Counted from the first letter of the stretch, positions 6,897 to 15,564 are shown. The stretch: 48,689 nucleotides of DNA from Acidobacteria bacterium 28-9 (GCA_002050355.1 MWYY01000037.1:1-48689); one strand, 5' to 3'. Numbers and translations are program-made. Notes: a model not told the origin generated them from the sequence alone.

Positions 6897-8033
6897 TTAT
6901 ATGCTCATTACCACGCTTCGCAGGTTCTCCGGCTGCGTGCATATTCTTTCGGCTTCGGCTTCTGATTCGCCGTTATAAATGGCAATCGCTTTTTGTTCTT
7001 CGAGAAACAATTTGAAGCCATTGAATAAAGTTTCGTCATTCAAAACCAAATCAACTTTGGAGTTGTAAGCGTCATAAACTTCGTTTAATTCGTTTATTTC
7101 GTTTTGCTGATTTATTAAATAGTCTGCCAAGTCATAGCCATTCGCTTTCTGCTCAATTGTGGCGTGGCTTTCAATCAGATTTGATACTTTGATAGTTAAG
7201 CCTTGCCTTTGTGCTTCGCGGGCGATTGATTGCCAAAGCTCGAAGCCGTCAGCGTCCGGGTAAAGAATGATGTGCCGCGCGCCGAGCCTTTGAAGTCTTT
7301 CGGTTTTGAGCCAAGTTTTTGAATTACTGCCAAGCCAAATAAATTCTGGAAAACAAAGACTTGCGATAATTGCCGTTTTTTCGGCTTCAACTATGGCAAC
7401 GGGTTTATCCGGGTATTTCAGCAAAAGATGTTCACCGAAAAAGATTTGTTTATATTGAAAATCTTCTTTGAGTTTTAGCTTTGCTGGCAAAGATGAAGTG
7501 TCATATTTGCCTTTGAGCCGTTTCCCGGTCGCCGGGTTGAATCTGATTAACTTTGCTTTGCAAACGCGCATCTGTAGGTCAATCTGTGGAAAGCAAGTGT
7601 AATCGTCAAACGTTCCGACAAAATACATTTTCAAAACAGATTGAATTTCTTCGGCGCAATCCGGGAAAAGATTAACAAGAAATTGAACAAAGGCGTTTCG
7701 GTCGTAATTGCCTAGAGTCTTCTTCAAATGTTCCGGCGCGATGAAGTCATAAGACGCGGTTTGCTTTTCGGCAACAATTGTTGTCGTTTGGTTTGTGTTT
7801 TGTGTCCAATGGGACACACGGGTTTTTACAAACTTTCCGACGGTCGGATTGTCGGCAAAGTATTGTTTCGGTTTGTAGTGATAGCCGCATTTGCTTTCAC
7901 GGTTGCAGCGTCCGACATCGTTCGATAGATATTCGCCGCGTTCGTCTTGGTAGCGAACGAACACGCCTTTTGCATTGCACGCCGGGCAAGTGTGCCGTGT
8001 GCGCGTTCCTTTGTAAGTTTCAAGTTGAATCAT
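6897..8033 (-). CDS. Toprim-domain primase-like protein with N-terminal zinc site
   Basis: The 378-residue protein begins with a zinc-binding module (C16, C19, C43, C49, H52 in TCPAC..GRCNRESKCGYH). It contains a Toprim fold with VAIVEAEKTAII (E216) and IILYPDADGFELW (D260, D262), the acidic residues that bind metal in primases. It resembles DUF6371/DnaG-like proteins of integrative elements. Together with the D5-type helicase upstream it would prime and unwind the element's DNA. The region before the ATG at 8033 lacks a good Shine-Dalgarno and instead holds a repeat-rich hairpin (8047-8129). Confidence 0.8.
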   Translation of the reverse strand: MIQLETYKGTRTRHTCPACNAKGVFVRYQDERGEYLSNDVGRCNRESKCGYHYKPKQYFADNPTVGKFVKTRVSHWTQNTNQTTTIVAEKQTASYDFIAPEHLKKTLGNYDRNAFVQFLVNLFPDCAEEIQSVLKMYFVGTFDDYTCFPQIDLQMRVCKAKLIRFNPATGKRLKGKYDTSSLPAKLKLKEDFQYKQIFFGEHLLLKYPDKPVAIVEAEKTAIIASLCFPEFIWLGSNSKTWLKTERLQRLGARHIILYPDADGFELWQSIAREAQRQGLTIKVSNLIESHATIEQKANGYDLADYLINQQNEINELNEVYDAYNSKVDLVLNDETLFNGFKLFLEEQKAIAIYNGESEAEAERICTQPENLRSVVMSI

Positions 8034-8046
8034 AATAGGTCAAGAA

Positions 8047-8129
8047 AAAATGTTTTATTTACCTTCACATCTTCACAACTTCACGCTTTTTGCGGTTTTG
8101 TGAAGATGTGAAGTTTAGAAAAACATTTT
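8047..8129. repeat. Long hairpin with CTTCAC iterons, candidate origin or control element
   Basis: In the 96-bp gap between the helicase and Toprim genes, CTTCACATCTTCACAA (8063-8078) pairs perfectly with TTGTGAAGATGTGAAG (8098-8113). An outer stem AAAATGTTTT (8047-8056) pairs with AAAACATTTT (8120-8129). The hexamer CTTCAC occurs three times in direct tandem (8063, 8071, 8079) and twice more inverted. Iterated sites beside a D5/P4-type helicase gene resemble replication origins of P4-like elements. An attenuator or mRNA-processing hairpin is the alternative. Confidence 0.6.
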
Positions 8130-9566
8130 CTACGCGCCCCCTTTATGCGTAATTATCACGCCGTTTCGCATCGTTTCGAGCAAATAACCGTGTGTTTGCA
8201 GTCGTTTAGCAAAGTTGTTGCGTCCGAGGGGTTTAAATCCGCAGTCAATCGAAAAGGCGCGATAGTCGGCATACGCGGTTTTGAGCGACAAGCCAACGAT
8301 TTCCGGCTGTTCTTCGACAAAACAAACAACGCTGTCGGATTCGCGTTTATAGCTTTCAAGCGTTTGTTTTAAGATGTCGCTTTCCGTGAATTTTTCCGTC
8401 TTTAACAGTCGTTTCAAGCCGTCAATAATCCAGTTGAAAACACCGGCAAGTTCCTGCGCGATAATTTTGTTCGCAAGCGTTTTATCCTGTTTATTTTCGG
8501 GAATTGTTACCCGGAAAGGAATAATCAAAAGCCGTCTGAAATAAGCGTTTGAGTGGTCAAAGTCTTTTGGCAGTTCATTGCAGTTAAAAGCGAGCTTTGC
8601 GTAATGCTCCATTGTGAAAGAGTTGCCGTATTTGAGCCGCGCCTGTATCGGTTCGGTCGAAACGAGATTCTTAAATTCGTCGCGTGTTCGCGTGGCGTTT
8701 ATCTCCGAGCCGTAATTAAGAAGTTTGTAAGCAATCAAAGCGCGGTTGTGTTCTTCGAGCAGATTCGACAAAGAAAAGTTTGAGATATTCTCTTTTCCAA
8801 GCATCGCGTTCATTATGTCGAAAAAAACCGATTTACCATTTGCGCCGCTTCCATACAAAAACATCGCCTTTTCCATTTTCAAGCCTTTGATAAAGACGTA
8901 TCCGAAAAATTCAGCGACAATGTTCTGCAATTCCTTTTCCGGCAAGACTTCATCAAGATATTTCTGAAACATCGGACAAGTTGCGGCTTGGTCAATCTCA
9001 AAAGGTAACTGGTAAGTGAGAAAATCTTTCGCTCTGAATTCTCGCAAAGTTTGAGAATCTTTCGATATTTCAAATGTGCCGTTTTGCGAGTTGATTAAAA
9101 CAACGTCGCTGCGCGGCTGAATCGGTTCAAAATGAGCCGACGAAAGAAACTGGTTGTAAAGTTCATTTTTGAATTTATAATGCTGCGCTTCGAGCGCGTG
9201 AACGCTTAACTTTTTCGCAACCCGTCCGAGAAAATCTTTGATTGTTTCCCGGTCAAGTTGTTTCCAAAACGCGCCGTTAAAAGCAAAGATAAAATCATCT
9301 TTCCGGGCAAGGTCAAAGTTTTGCTCTTTTACTTTGTAAAGCAGTTCATTAACGCACATCACGAGAAGATGCTTTTGCGGCAATGTGTCGCCCGGTTCTA
9401 ATCCGGCGACGGCGTGAAAATCTATTTCGTCGAGCGTCTCTAAAATCGCCTTCAAAATTTCCGAGTGAGCCAAAACTTTAGCTTTGCCGTTTGGTTTGGA
9501 AAATGTCTCAAATTCGGAGCGGATTGAATCGGCATCAATTTTTACGGTCGCCGGTTGTAAAGTCAT
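8130..9566 (-). CDS. D5/P4-family phage-plasmid replication helicase
   Basis: The 478-residue SF3-type ATPase has Walker A in FLYGSGANGKSVFFD (core 239-246), a Walker B region LLNYGSEINATR (282-293), a sensor motif KLAFNCNELP (324-333) and the arginine-finger segment YFRRLLIIPF (342-351). The D5-N region lies before residue 230 and includes VNELLYKVKEQNFD. It lacks an obvious AEP primase domain, which fits a separate Toprim primase downstream. The ATG at 9566 overlaps the upstream stop as ATGA. It likely drives replication of the element. Confidence 0.88.
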   Translation of the reverse strand: MTLQPATVKIDADSIRSEFETFSKPNGKAKVLAHSEILKAILETLDEIDFHAVAGLEPGDTLPQKHLLVMCVNELLYKVKEQNFDLARKDDFIFAFNGAFWKQLDRETIKDFLGRVAKKLSVHALEAQHYKFKNELYNQFLSSAHFEPIQPRSDVVLINSQNGTFEISKDSQTLREFRAKDFLTYQLPFEIDQAATCPMFQKYLDEVLPEKELQNIVAEFFGYVFIKGLKMEKAMFLYGSGANGKSVFFDIMNAMLGKENISNFSLSNLLEEHNRALIAYKLLNYGSEINATRTRDEFKNLVSTEPIQARLKYGNSFTMEHYAKLAFNCNELPKDFDHSNAYFRRLLIIPFRVTIPENKQDKTLANKIIAQELAGVFNWIIDGLKRLLKTEKFTESDILKQTLESYKRESDSVVCFVEEQPEIVGLSLKTAYADYRAFSIDCGFKPLGRNNFAKRLQTHGYLLETMRNGVIITHKGGA

Positions 9567-9829
9567 TTACGCACCCCCAAATTATTGAAATAGTTCGCCG
9601 CGTGTTCGCGCAACGAATCAACCCAAAGATGCGCCAAGTCATTGCACGCCGGGCAAGCTCCAACGCCGTTAAATCGCACGCTGTTAATTACCAATTCGCA
9701 CGCGCAAAAGCTGCAATGGTATTGAATTGTGTTTTGGTTTGTGTTAAATTGATTCATAGTTGATTGATTTTCTAAGTCAGTATTTGAGCCATAATCTCCG
9801 CAAAAGATTATGGCTTTTTCACTTTTCAT
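9563..9829 (-). CDS. Small zinc-ribbon protein of the mobile element
   Basis: The protein has 88 residues from the ATG at 9829, chosen because GAAGGAGAAAAC lies just upstream; an in-frame ATG at 9847 precedes that site and is less likely. The zinc ribbon is HCSFCACELV..GVGACPACNDL, with two CxxC pairs. The 5' end overlaps the excisionase-like gene by 11 bp and its TGA overlaps the helicase ATG. It may be a DNA-binding accessory factor for replication; no family was identified. Confidence 0.65.
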   Translation of the reverse strand: MKSEKAIIFCGDYGSNTDLENQSTMNQFNTNQNTIQYHCSFCACELVINSVRFNGVGACPACNDLAHLWVDSLREHAANYFNNLGVRK

Positions 9830-10058
9830 CTTTGTTTTCTCCTTCATTCAAATAATCTTCTAAAGACTTAGCGGTAATAATTACCCTGCGCGAATTGCCA
9901 GGTCTAACCGCTTTTAGGTTTCCGCGTTTTATTTCAAGCCGCAGAAATGCCTTGCTCAAACTTGTTTGCGCGGATATTTGTTCAATCGAATAAGCCATTT
10001 TGTTTTGTGTAACGCTTTCCTGCATTGCTGTATTTCTCTCCATAACGCTTAAATTCAT
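9819..10058 (-). CDS. Excisionase-like helix-turn-helix protein
   Basis: The 79-residue protein has a MerR/HTH_17-type winged helix: AYSIEQISAQTSLSKAFLRL then EIKRGNLKAVRPGNSRRVII (about residues 22-62). This fold is used by Xis/AlpA directionality factors. The start at 10058 is set by AAGGAGATAAACAG upstream. It is the first gene of the leftward operon and is divergent from the regulator/integrase pair across a 281-bp control region, as in temperate elements where Xis is made together with replication genes on induction. Confidence 0.75.
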   Translation of the reverse strand: MNLSVMERNTAMQESVTQNKMAYSIEQISAQTSLSKAFLRLEIKRGNLKAVRPGNSRRVIITAKSLEDYLNEGENKDEK

Positions 10059-10339
10059 TCTGTTTATCTCCTTAGTGTATTTTTCTCTTGCTTTTCGTGT
10101 CGCTTACCTGTATAAGTAAGATGAGTCAATCATACTGTAACTAATATGTTGTGTGTAAAGATAATTCTAGTTAATTCGGTGGAATAAGATACGCAATTAC
10201 TAGTTAACTTCTTAAGTCATATATAGTTAATTGGTTACTTTATTTTATGATACAAAAAATGCTTGATAAGCGTCACACCAAGAATAGTAATGGTTACATT
10301 ACAAAGAATGTTTAGTAAGCGTCACAGAATATAAAATAT
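10059..10339. promoter_or_regulatory. Divergent control region of the mobile element with iterated sites
   Basis: This AT-rich 281-bp gap separates the leftward excision/replication/packaging operon from the rightward regulator/integrase genes. It holds TAGTTAA at 10168, 10201 and 10224 (the middle copy inside the palindrome AGTTAACT), an inverted TAACTA at 10138, and TAAGCGTCACA twice (10267-10277 and 10316-10326, 49 bp apart). GGTTAC occurs at least twice. Such iterated short sites between divergent operons are typical operators for an element repressor, Xis arm sites, or an origin. The actual start sites were not resolved. Confidence 0.6.
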
Positions 10340-11086
10340 ATGGAAAGAAAGAAAAAAACAGTGCAAACGGAAAAGAAATCACGAGCAAAACATAAATGCC
10401 CTGATGCACTCGATGATTTAATTAAGGAGTTCGATATATTACCACCTAATTTTCAAATGAAATCTTTTACTTTCGTTCTTTTGGAACAAAGAGACTTACT
10501 ACGCGAGCAAACCGGCGATAGTCAGGCTACACCGTCAATCCGTGAAGCCTTAAATGTTTGTTTGGAAGGCACGCCGGAAGAGTTTCGGAAACATCTTGAA
10601 AGTGTCGGTGCAAAGGTTGCCGAATCACTCCCACGTTCAAAACAGCATATGGAGCTTGTTTACAACGTCAGCGCAATGGCAAATGAGTATTGCAGAATTT
10701 ACGATGCGCGTACGGCAATGTGGAGGCTGGTTGACCGACTAGAAAGAGAACGAAAAGGAGAAATAACGCCGGAGCATTGGTTAACTTATCCCTTAACGCT
10801 ATCGTCAACCATTCTTCGTGGCGAAGATGGAAATCTCAAAAGCATATATTTGCCGGGACTTATCGGAAAATTTGACGATAGTCGGTTGCGTAGATGCGAG
10901 ATTTGTAACCGTATTTTTTGGGCAAAACGTGAAGAGTCAAAAACTTGCTCTGCTCCGTGTTTTGGAATTTTAAGAACGCGCCTTTATCGCACTTTAACTG
11001 ATGAAGAAAAAGCCGAAAGAAAAGCGCAACGTGAAGCAAATAAGCTGCGAAACAAAAGACTTAAAGAAATAAGGAGCAAAAAATAA
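10340..11086 (+). CDS. CGNR-like zinc-finger protein, putative element regulator
   Basis: The 248-residue soluble protein has a basic N-terminus (MERKKKTVQTEKKSRAKHK), a helical middle, and a C-terminal zinc finger in RRCEICNRIFWAKREESK then TCSAPC, spacing C-x2-C-x13-C-x3-C, followed by a very basic tail. This matches the CGNR zinc-finger pattern found in small transcriptional regulators. It overlaps the integrase start by one base (TAATG), so both are co-translated. The repeats in the region upstream may be its operators. I infer a repressor or activator role; a strict family match is not certain. Confidence 0.65.
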   Translation: MERKKKTVQTEKKSRAKHKCPDALDDLIKEFDILPPNFQMKSFTFVLLEQRDLLREQTGDSQATPSIREALNVCLEGTPEEFRKHLESVGAKVAESLPRSKQHMELVYNVSAMANEYCRIYDARTAMWRLVDRLERERKGEITPEHWLTYPLTLSSTILRGEDGNLKSIYLPGLIGKFDDSRLRRCEICNRIFWAKREESKTCSAPCFGILRTRLYRTLTDEEKAERKAQREANKLRNKRLKEIRSKK

Positions 11087-12141
11087 TGAGTTTGTATAAA
11101 CGCGCAAACAGTAAATTTTGGTGGATGAAATTCACCTTTGACGGCGAGCTTGTCCAGCAGTCAACCAAAGTTGCCAACAAGCGCGATGCTTTGACGATTG
11201 AAGCGGCTTTCCGGCACGAATTAGCGTTAGGACGCATCGGCATCAAACCGAAAGGCAAAACGCCGACATTCAAGCAAGCGGTTGCCGATTTTCTCAAAAT
11301 GTCGGAACTCGAACACGCTCAAAAACCAAATTCTTTTGTCCGCATCGAGTATGCCTGCAATCCGTTAAAGCAATTTTTCGGAGAAACAAAGGTTGACCGC
11401 ATCGAGCGGGAAGATGTTGAAAAGTTTATTCTTTGGCGTTCCCGGCAAACGTCGCGCAAAACAAAGGATTTAATCACACGCGATTCAATCAATAACGAGT
11501 TGATTGCTTTAAAAACAATTTTCCGGCGGCTTGTGTCGCGTGAAGTAATAAGCAAAAGTCCGGCTGCCGATATAAAGCAGCTTGCCGCCAATGACAGAAG
11601 TTTTCACGTTTTAACGCCGGATGAAGAAAAGATTTACTTACTGGCTTGTTCGCAGCCGCTTCAAGATGTCGCGTCTCTTATGCTCGAAACAGGAATGCGC
11701 CCCGTAGAGATTTACAAATTGAAACGGCAAGCCGTGAATCTTGAAAAAGGCTTTTTGCAGATTGAAAACGGTAAAACAAAATCGTCAAATCGTAAAGTTT
11801 GGCTGTCAGATAAAGCGTTAAATGTTTTACGGGTTAGAATAGAGAATTGCAAAGGGAACTATTTATTTCCAAGGAATGATAAAGATAATGACGCGCCACT
11901 TTTTCAAATAAATAAAATTCACGTTAAAACCGTAAATCGAATCGGTTTGAAGTTCCGGCTGTATGACCTGCGCCATACATTCGCTACAAGGGTTTTGGAT
12001 AACGGCACAGACCTTTTAACCTTAGCTTCGATGCTGGGACATTCAAGTCTTAATCACGTTATGAGATACGCGCATCCGTCCGAAACTCGCAAAAATGAAG
12101 CGATTCAACAGATGCAAAAAAAAGCAGCAAAAGCAGTCTAA
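11086..12141 (+). CDS. Tyrosine-type site-specific integrase
   Basis: The 351-residue protein has the phage-integrase layout: N-terminal arm-binding region (1-60), core-binding SAM-like domain (60-160) and catalytic domain (175-335). Catalytic residues are R205 (ETGMRPVEIYKL), K230/K232 (GKTKSSNRKVWL), R296 in LYDLRHTFATR, H319 in LGHSS and nucleophile Y328 in RYAHPS. The first His of the HxxR box is Tyr (Y293), a variant seen in many integrases. AAGGAGC precedes the ATG. It would integrate and excise the 3.7-12.3 kb element. No tRNA or obvious direct repeat was found at either end. Confidence 0.92.
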   Translation: MSLYKRANSKFWWMKFTFDGELVQQSTKVANKRDALTIEAAFRHELALGRIGIKPKGKTPTFKQAVADFLKMSELEHAQKPNSFVRIEYACNPLKQFFGETKVDRIEREDVEKFILWRSRQTSRKTKDLITRDSINNELIALKTIFRRLVSREVISKSPAADIKQLAANDRSFHVLTPDEEKIYLLACSQPLQDVASLMLETGMRPVEIYKLKRQAVNLEKGFLQIENGKTKSSNRKVWLSDKALNVLRVRIENCKGNYLFPRNDKDNDAPLFQINKIHVKTVNRIGLKFRLYDLRHTFATRVLDNGTDLLTLASMLGHSSLNHVMRYAHPSETRKNEAIQQMQKKAAKAV

Positions 12142-12236
12142 AAAGGGAATTTGACGGCAAACGGTTACATTATTAGATACAGCAACCTTTTGGAGCGTCT
12201 AAAAACTGACTATAACTAATACAAACAAATAAGTTA

Positions 12237-12273
12237 TAGAACAAACATAACCTTGAAAGTTATGTTTGTTCTA
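12237..12273 (+). terminator. Perfect inverted repeat after the integrase, terminator or attachment-arm candidate
   Basis: TAGAACAAACATAAC (12237-12251) and GTTATGTTTGTTCTA (12259-12273) form a perfect 15-bp stem with a 7-nt loop, 95 bp after the integrase stop. There is no classical T tract, so it may be a weak terminator or a recombinase arm site. The whole gap 12142-12419 is AT-rich and holds no gene. It includes two related segments with GGTTACA and AGATACA (around 12162-12180 and 12379-12402). Confidence 0.55.
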
Positions 12274-12419
12274 AACATTATACTTATTATTTGCCTATAT
12301 TTACCTAGTGTTAAAGAGTGTTATCTGTTGAATACCTTAAAGTAATTTTATCATTTGGTAACACTCTGTAATAGCAGGTTACAGATACATTTTAGATACA
12401 GGATAAAATTAAACCTCGC

Positions 12420-13274
12420 TTATATGATAATGCGTCTGTATCGCGCTAACACAAGCATATAAAACCCGTAAGCTACTAAACCGAGTGCCACGATGCCCAA
12501 CACCCATTGACCGTATGATTGCTGTTCCAACGCGCGAAGCGCTCCGCTCAAACCGCGCGCTTCGCCGGCATTCGAATGCAGAGCCGCTTGAATCAAAAAG
12601 ACACCGATAATTCCAAACACAACTCCGCGTGCCGACAATCCTGCCTGACCGGAGCGCGTCGCAAAAGTCTGCGTTTTTTCGTCCATCTCGTTTGTCTTGA
12701 GTTTCTCACGAAATTTAGCCGTGTAAGCCTTGTAAAATTGAGATACGGCGAAGGCGACAAAACCCAAACCGACAGCGCCGACGAGCCATCGTCCAAACGG
12801 CTGCGCGAGCAAAGTCGCCGTCCATTCCTTTGGAGCCGCGTCACCGCGACTTCCGCCGCCGGAACCAAAAATCAATTGCGCGGCGGAATAAGCCAAACCA
12901 ATATGAATAATACCGATAGCTGCATAACCGATGCGTCTTGCTATTCCTTTCGCGTCAGAACCTTTATTCTCCGTGTCTTTAATAGCCTGAACAATGCGCC
13001 AGATTGCATATGCCGCCATTCCGACGGCAATCGCGCCAAGCAGTAATTTTCCGTAGGATTGCGAAAGGATTTCTTCGAACGCACCGCGTGAGTCGGTTGT
13101 TCTGCCACCTCGGGTAAAAGCGGCGAGCGCGGCAAGCCCGCCGATAATAATATAGACAACTCCCTTGGCGGCATAACCGAATCTGGCGAGCGGAACAATC
13201 CAGCCGCGTGCGGATTGCGAAAAACGTTCGGCTTCTTCTTTTGCAATTCCAAGAGGTGAATTTCTATTTTCCAT
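12420..13274 (-). CDS. DUF1206 six-helix membrane protein
   Basis: The 284-residue integral membrane protein is built of three repeats of two helices, the DUF1206 architecture. Repeats are recognisable by ARFGYAAKGVVYIIIGGLAA (about 30-49), ARRIGYAAIGIIHIGLAYSA (about 111-130) and SGQAGLSARGVVFGIIGVFL (about 208-227). Each is followed by a short loop and YGKLLLGAIAVG-like or YGQWVLGIVALG-like second helices. The function of the family is unknown. The ATG at 13274 is preceded by TTAAGGAGAAG. It is the first gene right of the mobile element and probably host chromosome. The 262 bp upstream (13275-13536) contain no recognisable gene. Confidence 0.9.
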   Translation of the reverse strand: MENRNSPLGIAKEEAERFSQSARGWIVPLARFGYAAKGVVYIIIGGLAALAAFTRGGRTTDSRGAFEEILSQSYGKLLLGAIAVGMAAYAIWRIVQAIKDTENKGSDAKGIARRIGYAAIGIIHIGLAYSAAQLIFGSGGGSRGDAAPKEWTATLLAQPFGRWLVGAVGLGFVAFAVSQFYKAYTAKFREKLKTNEMDEKTQTFATRSGQAGLSARGVVFGIIGVFLIQAALHSNAGEARGLSGALRALEQQSYGQWVLGIVALGLVAYGFYMLVLARYRRIII

Positions 13275-13536
13275 ATATCAACTTCTCCTTAATTGAAAGC
13301 AACATAATATGATTGATGTAGTATGGATATTCTCATACTCGCGATTTAAAGAAAACATGCGGGCAAATGTAAAATGATCAGAATTGCTTTCTTTGAAATT
13401 TAAAGGGGTGAAACTGTAATCTTCAAACGCTTTGAATGACGATGAGCGTTGGCATCGCCTTGACGCCCTGCAGTAACGTCAACGTACATTTGTTTTGGTC
13501 AGCAACATAATCTTACTATTGATTTCGGAAACAAAA

Positions 13537-14118
13537 ATGTCTAAAGCGCTCATCGTCAAAAATCTCGCTCGTGCGGTTGTTATCCAATTCAATCGCCCTG
13601 AAATCCGCAGTCCATTGTCCGTTTTTGTTTTAAAAGAATTGGACGAAATTTTAGATTACCTTTCGGAAAATTCAACAATTGAGAAGATAATTTTTACAGG
13701 CAAAAAAGATGTTTTCGCATCAGGCGCGGATTTGCGCGAGATTGCCGAAACTACTGAAAAAACGGCGCGTGAATTTGCCTTGTGCGGGCAGAATTTGATG
13801 AATAAAATCGCCGATGCCGGGCAAGTCACAATTGCCGCGATAAACGGTTACTGCTTTGGCGGCGCGCTCGATTTAGCGTTGGCGTGTGACAGAAGAATCG
13901 CTTCACCGAATGCCGTTTTTTGTCATCCCGGCGTCGGTTTGGGAATTATCACGGGTTGGAGCGGTACGCAAAGATTGCCGCGTTTGATTGGCGAAGCAAA
14001 AGCGCTGGAGATGTTTTTGACGGCGAAAAGAGTTTCGGCAGATGAGGCTTTGCGAATCGGTTTGGTTGATGAAATCACAGAAAATCCATTGGCGAAAGCC
14101 TCAGGTATTCAAACCTAA
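13537..14118 (+). CDS. Short enoyl-CoA hydratase/isomerase family protein
   Basis: The 193-residue crotonase-fold protein starts at ATG 13537. Oxyanion-hole segments are visible as FASGADLREI (about 75) and GYCFGGALDLALACDRRIAS (about 109). The region HPGVGLGIITGWSGTQRLPR corresponds to the second catalytic-loop area. It would act on an acyl-CoA. Usual family length is 250-260 residues; this one stops after ALRIGLVDEITENPLAKASG, so the C-terminal trimerisation helices are missing. It may be a shortened gene. A beta-lactamase-fold gene follows 61 bp downstream on the same strand. Confidence 0.8.
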   Translation: MSKALIVKNLARAVVIQFNRPEIRSPLSVFVLKELDEILDYLSENSTIEKIIFTGKKDVFASGADLREIAETTEKTAREFALCGQNLMNKIADAGQVTIAAINGYCFGGALDLALACDRRIASPNAVFCHPGVGLGIITGWSGTQRLPRLIGEAKALEMFLTAKRVSADEALRIGLVDEITENPLAKASGIQT

Positions 14119-14179
14119 ACGGCAGTTGTTTCGTATTGCAATTGTTTATTTTTATAAAACTAACTGGAATCAAAAAAAT

Positions 14180-15487
14180 ATGAAGACTATTTTACTCGCG
14201 TTGTTTTTGTTTTTCGGGTTTGTATTTACGGTTTTAGCACAAACAAAGCCGTCGGCGCAGTTTGAAAAAAGAGCAAAAGACGTTGTAGCGATTATCAACG
14301 AGCCGAAAGATTTTGAAAAAGTCTTTTCGGCAAATTTTCTCGCCGACGTTCCGCCAGCGAAATTTGTCGAAATCAGCAAACAACTCATCGCCGGATACGG
14401 AAAGGCATTAAAGGTCGAAAAAGTTGAAGCAAGTAACGATTTTTCGGGCAAGATTTTTATCTCGTTTGAAAAGGGATTTGTCGCCGGAATGAATTTGGAT
14501 TTGGAAAATAAATCACCGTTTTTAATTACGGGTCTATTGATTGTTTCAACCGAAAAAGCCTCGACAAATTCGCTGGAAAATGTGGTTGACGAGCTGAAAA
14601 AATTGCCCGGTCAGACGGCTCTGACCGTTGCTAAACTAGACGCCAAAAACATCCAACCCGTTATAGCTTACAATTCAGATAAACCTTTGGCAATCGGCTC
14701 GACGTTCAAGCTTTACATTTTGAGCGAACTCGTCCGAAGCATAAACGCGGGCGAAAGAAAATGGTCGGACGTGGTTGAGTTAAAAAATGCTTCGCTGCCG
14801 TCGGGAATGATGCAAAATTGGGAAGCCGGAGCGCCCGTAACTTTGCACACGCTCGCTTCGATGATGATTTCCATCAGTGATAATACGGCAACCGATAGTT
14901 TGCTGATGTCGCTCGGGCGAGAACGAGTGGAAAAAATGCTGACCGTCGCCGGAAATTCAAACCCGAATTTGAGCGTTCCTTTTATGACGACTTTGGAATT
15001 GTTCAAAATCAAAGGCGGCGGGAAACAAAAATTTGCCGAAACATACGCAGCAAAAGATACAGGCGCGAGGCGAGCGATGCTGGCGAAAGAAATCAACGAT
15101 TTCAAAAAGGAAGAAATTGATTTGAATTTTCTGAAAAGCCCTTTTTTCGTTTCGCAAATCGAATGGTTTGCTTCGACCGACGATTTGGCTCGCCTGATGA
15201 ATTATCTTCGGCTTAATACGGAAAAATCGTCCGCCGAGAAAGCGCGCGGCGTTTTGACAATTAACAAAGCCCTGCCTGCCGACACTGTCGGAAAATGGAA
15301 TTACGTCGGCTACAAAGGCGGTTCGGAAACCGGCGTTATTAGTATGACGTATCTTTTACAGTCGAAAAAAGGCGAGTGGTTCGTCGTGTCGGGAACTTGG
15401 AACGACGAAAAATCGCCGGTTAAAGATAGTGAATTTGTTCTGCTGATGCAGCAGGCAATAAAAATTCTGGCGGAAAAAATGGCGTAA
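14180..15487 (+). CDS. Secreted class A beta-lactamase-fold serine hydrolase
   Basis: The 435-residue protein starts at ATG 14180 with a signal peptide (ILLALFLFFGFVFTVLAQ). The N-terminal ~110 residues form an NTF2/steroid-isomerase-like domain, as in the ORF12/LpqF type of hydrolase. Residues 140-430 have the beta-lactamase/transpeptidase fold: SxxK as STFK (174-177), SDN (233-235) and KGG (379-381). It would act on cell-wall or ester substrates in the periplasm. The canonical Glu166 of true beta-lactamases was not identified, so antibiotic hydrolysis is not implied. A longer frame upstream overlaps the crotonase gene and lacks a ribosome binding site. Confidence 0.85.
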   Translation: MKTILLALFLFFGFVFTVLAQTKPSAQFEKRAKDVVAIINEPKDFEKVFSANFLADVPPAKFVEISKQLIAGYGKALKVEKVEASNDFSGKIFISFEKGFVAGMNLDLENKSPFLITGLLIVSTEKASTNSLENVVDELKKLPGQTALTVAKLDAKNIQPVIAYNSDKPLAIGSTFKLYILSELVRSINAGERKWSDVVELKNASLPSGMMQNWEAGAPVTLHTLASMMISISDNTATDSLLMSLGRERVEKMLTVAGNSNPNLSVPFMTTLELFKIKGGGKQKFAETYAAKDTGARRAMLAKEINDFKKEEIDLNFLKSPFFVSQIEWFASTDDLARLMNYLRLNTEKSSAEKARGVLTINKALPADTVGKWNYVGYKGGSETGVISMTYLLQSKKGEWFVVSGTWNDEKSPVKDSEFVLLMQQAIKILAEKMA

Positions 15488-15564
15488 ATTTTCAAAATCG
15501 GTAAAGGATTTTTGCCGTAAAAATTTTCGAGCAAACCGACGCGACGACGTTTCATCAAAAAACT

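Noticed and set aside
3403..12419. Direct repeats or tRNA as attachment sites of the mobile element
   Set aside because: I compared 3403-3700 with 12142-12420 by eye and found no shared core of 12 bp or more and no tRNA; a genome comparison is needed.
13275..13536. Possible coding remnant upstream of the crotonase
   Set aside because: Short frames on both strands have no family pattern.
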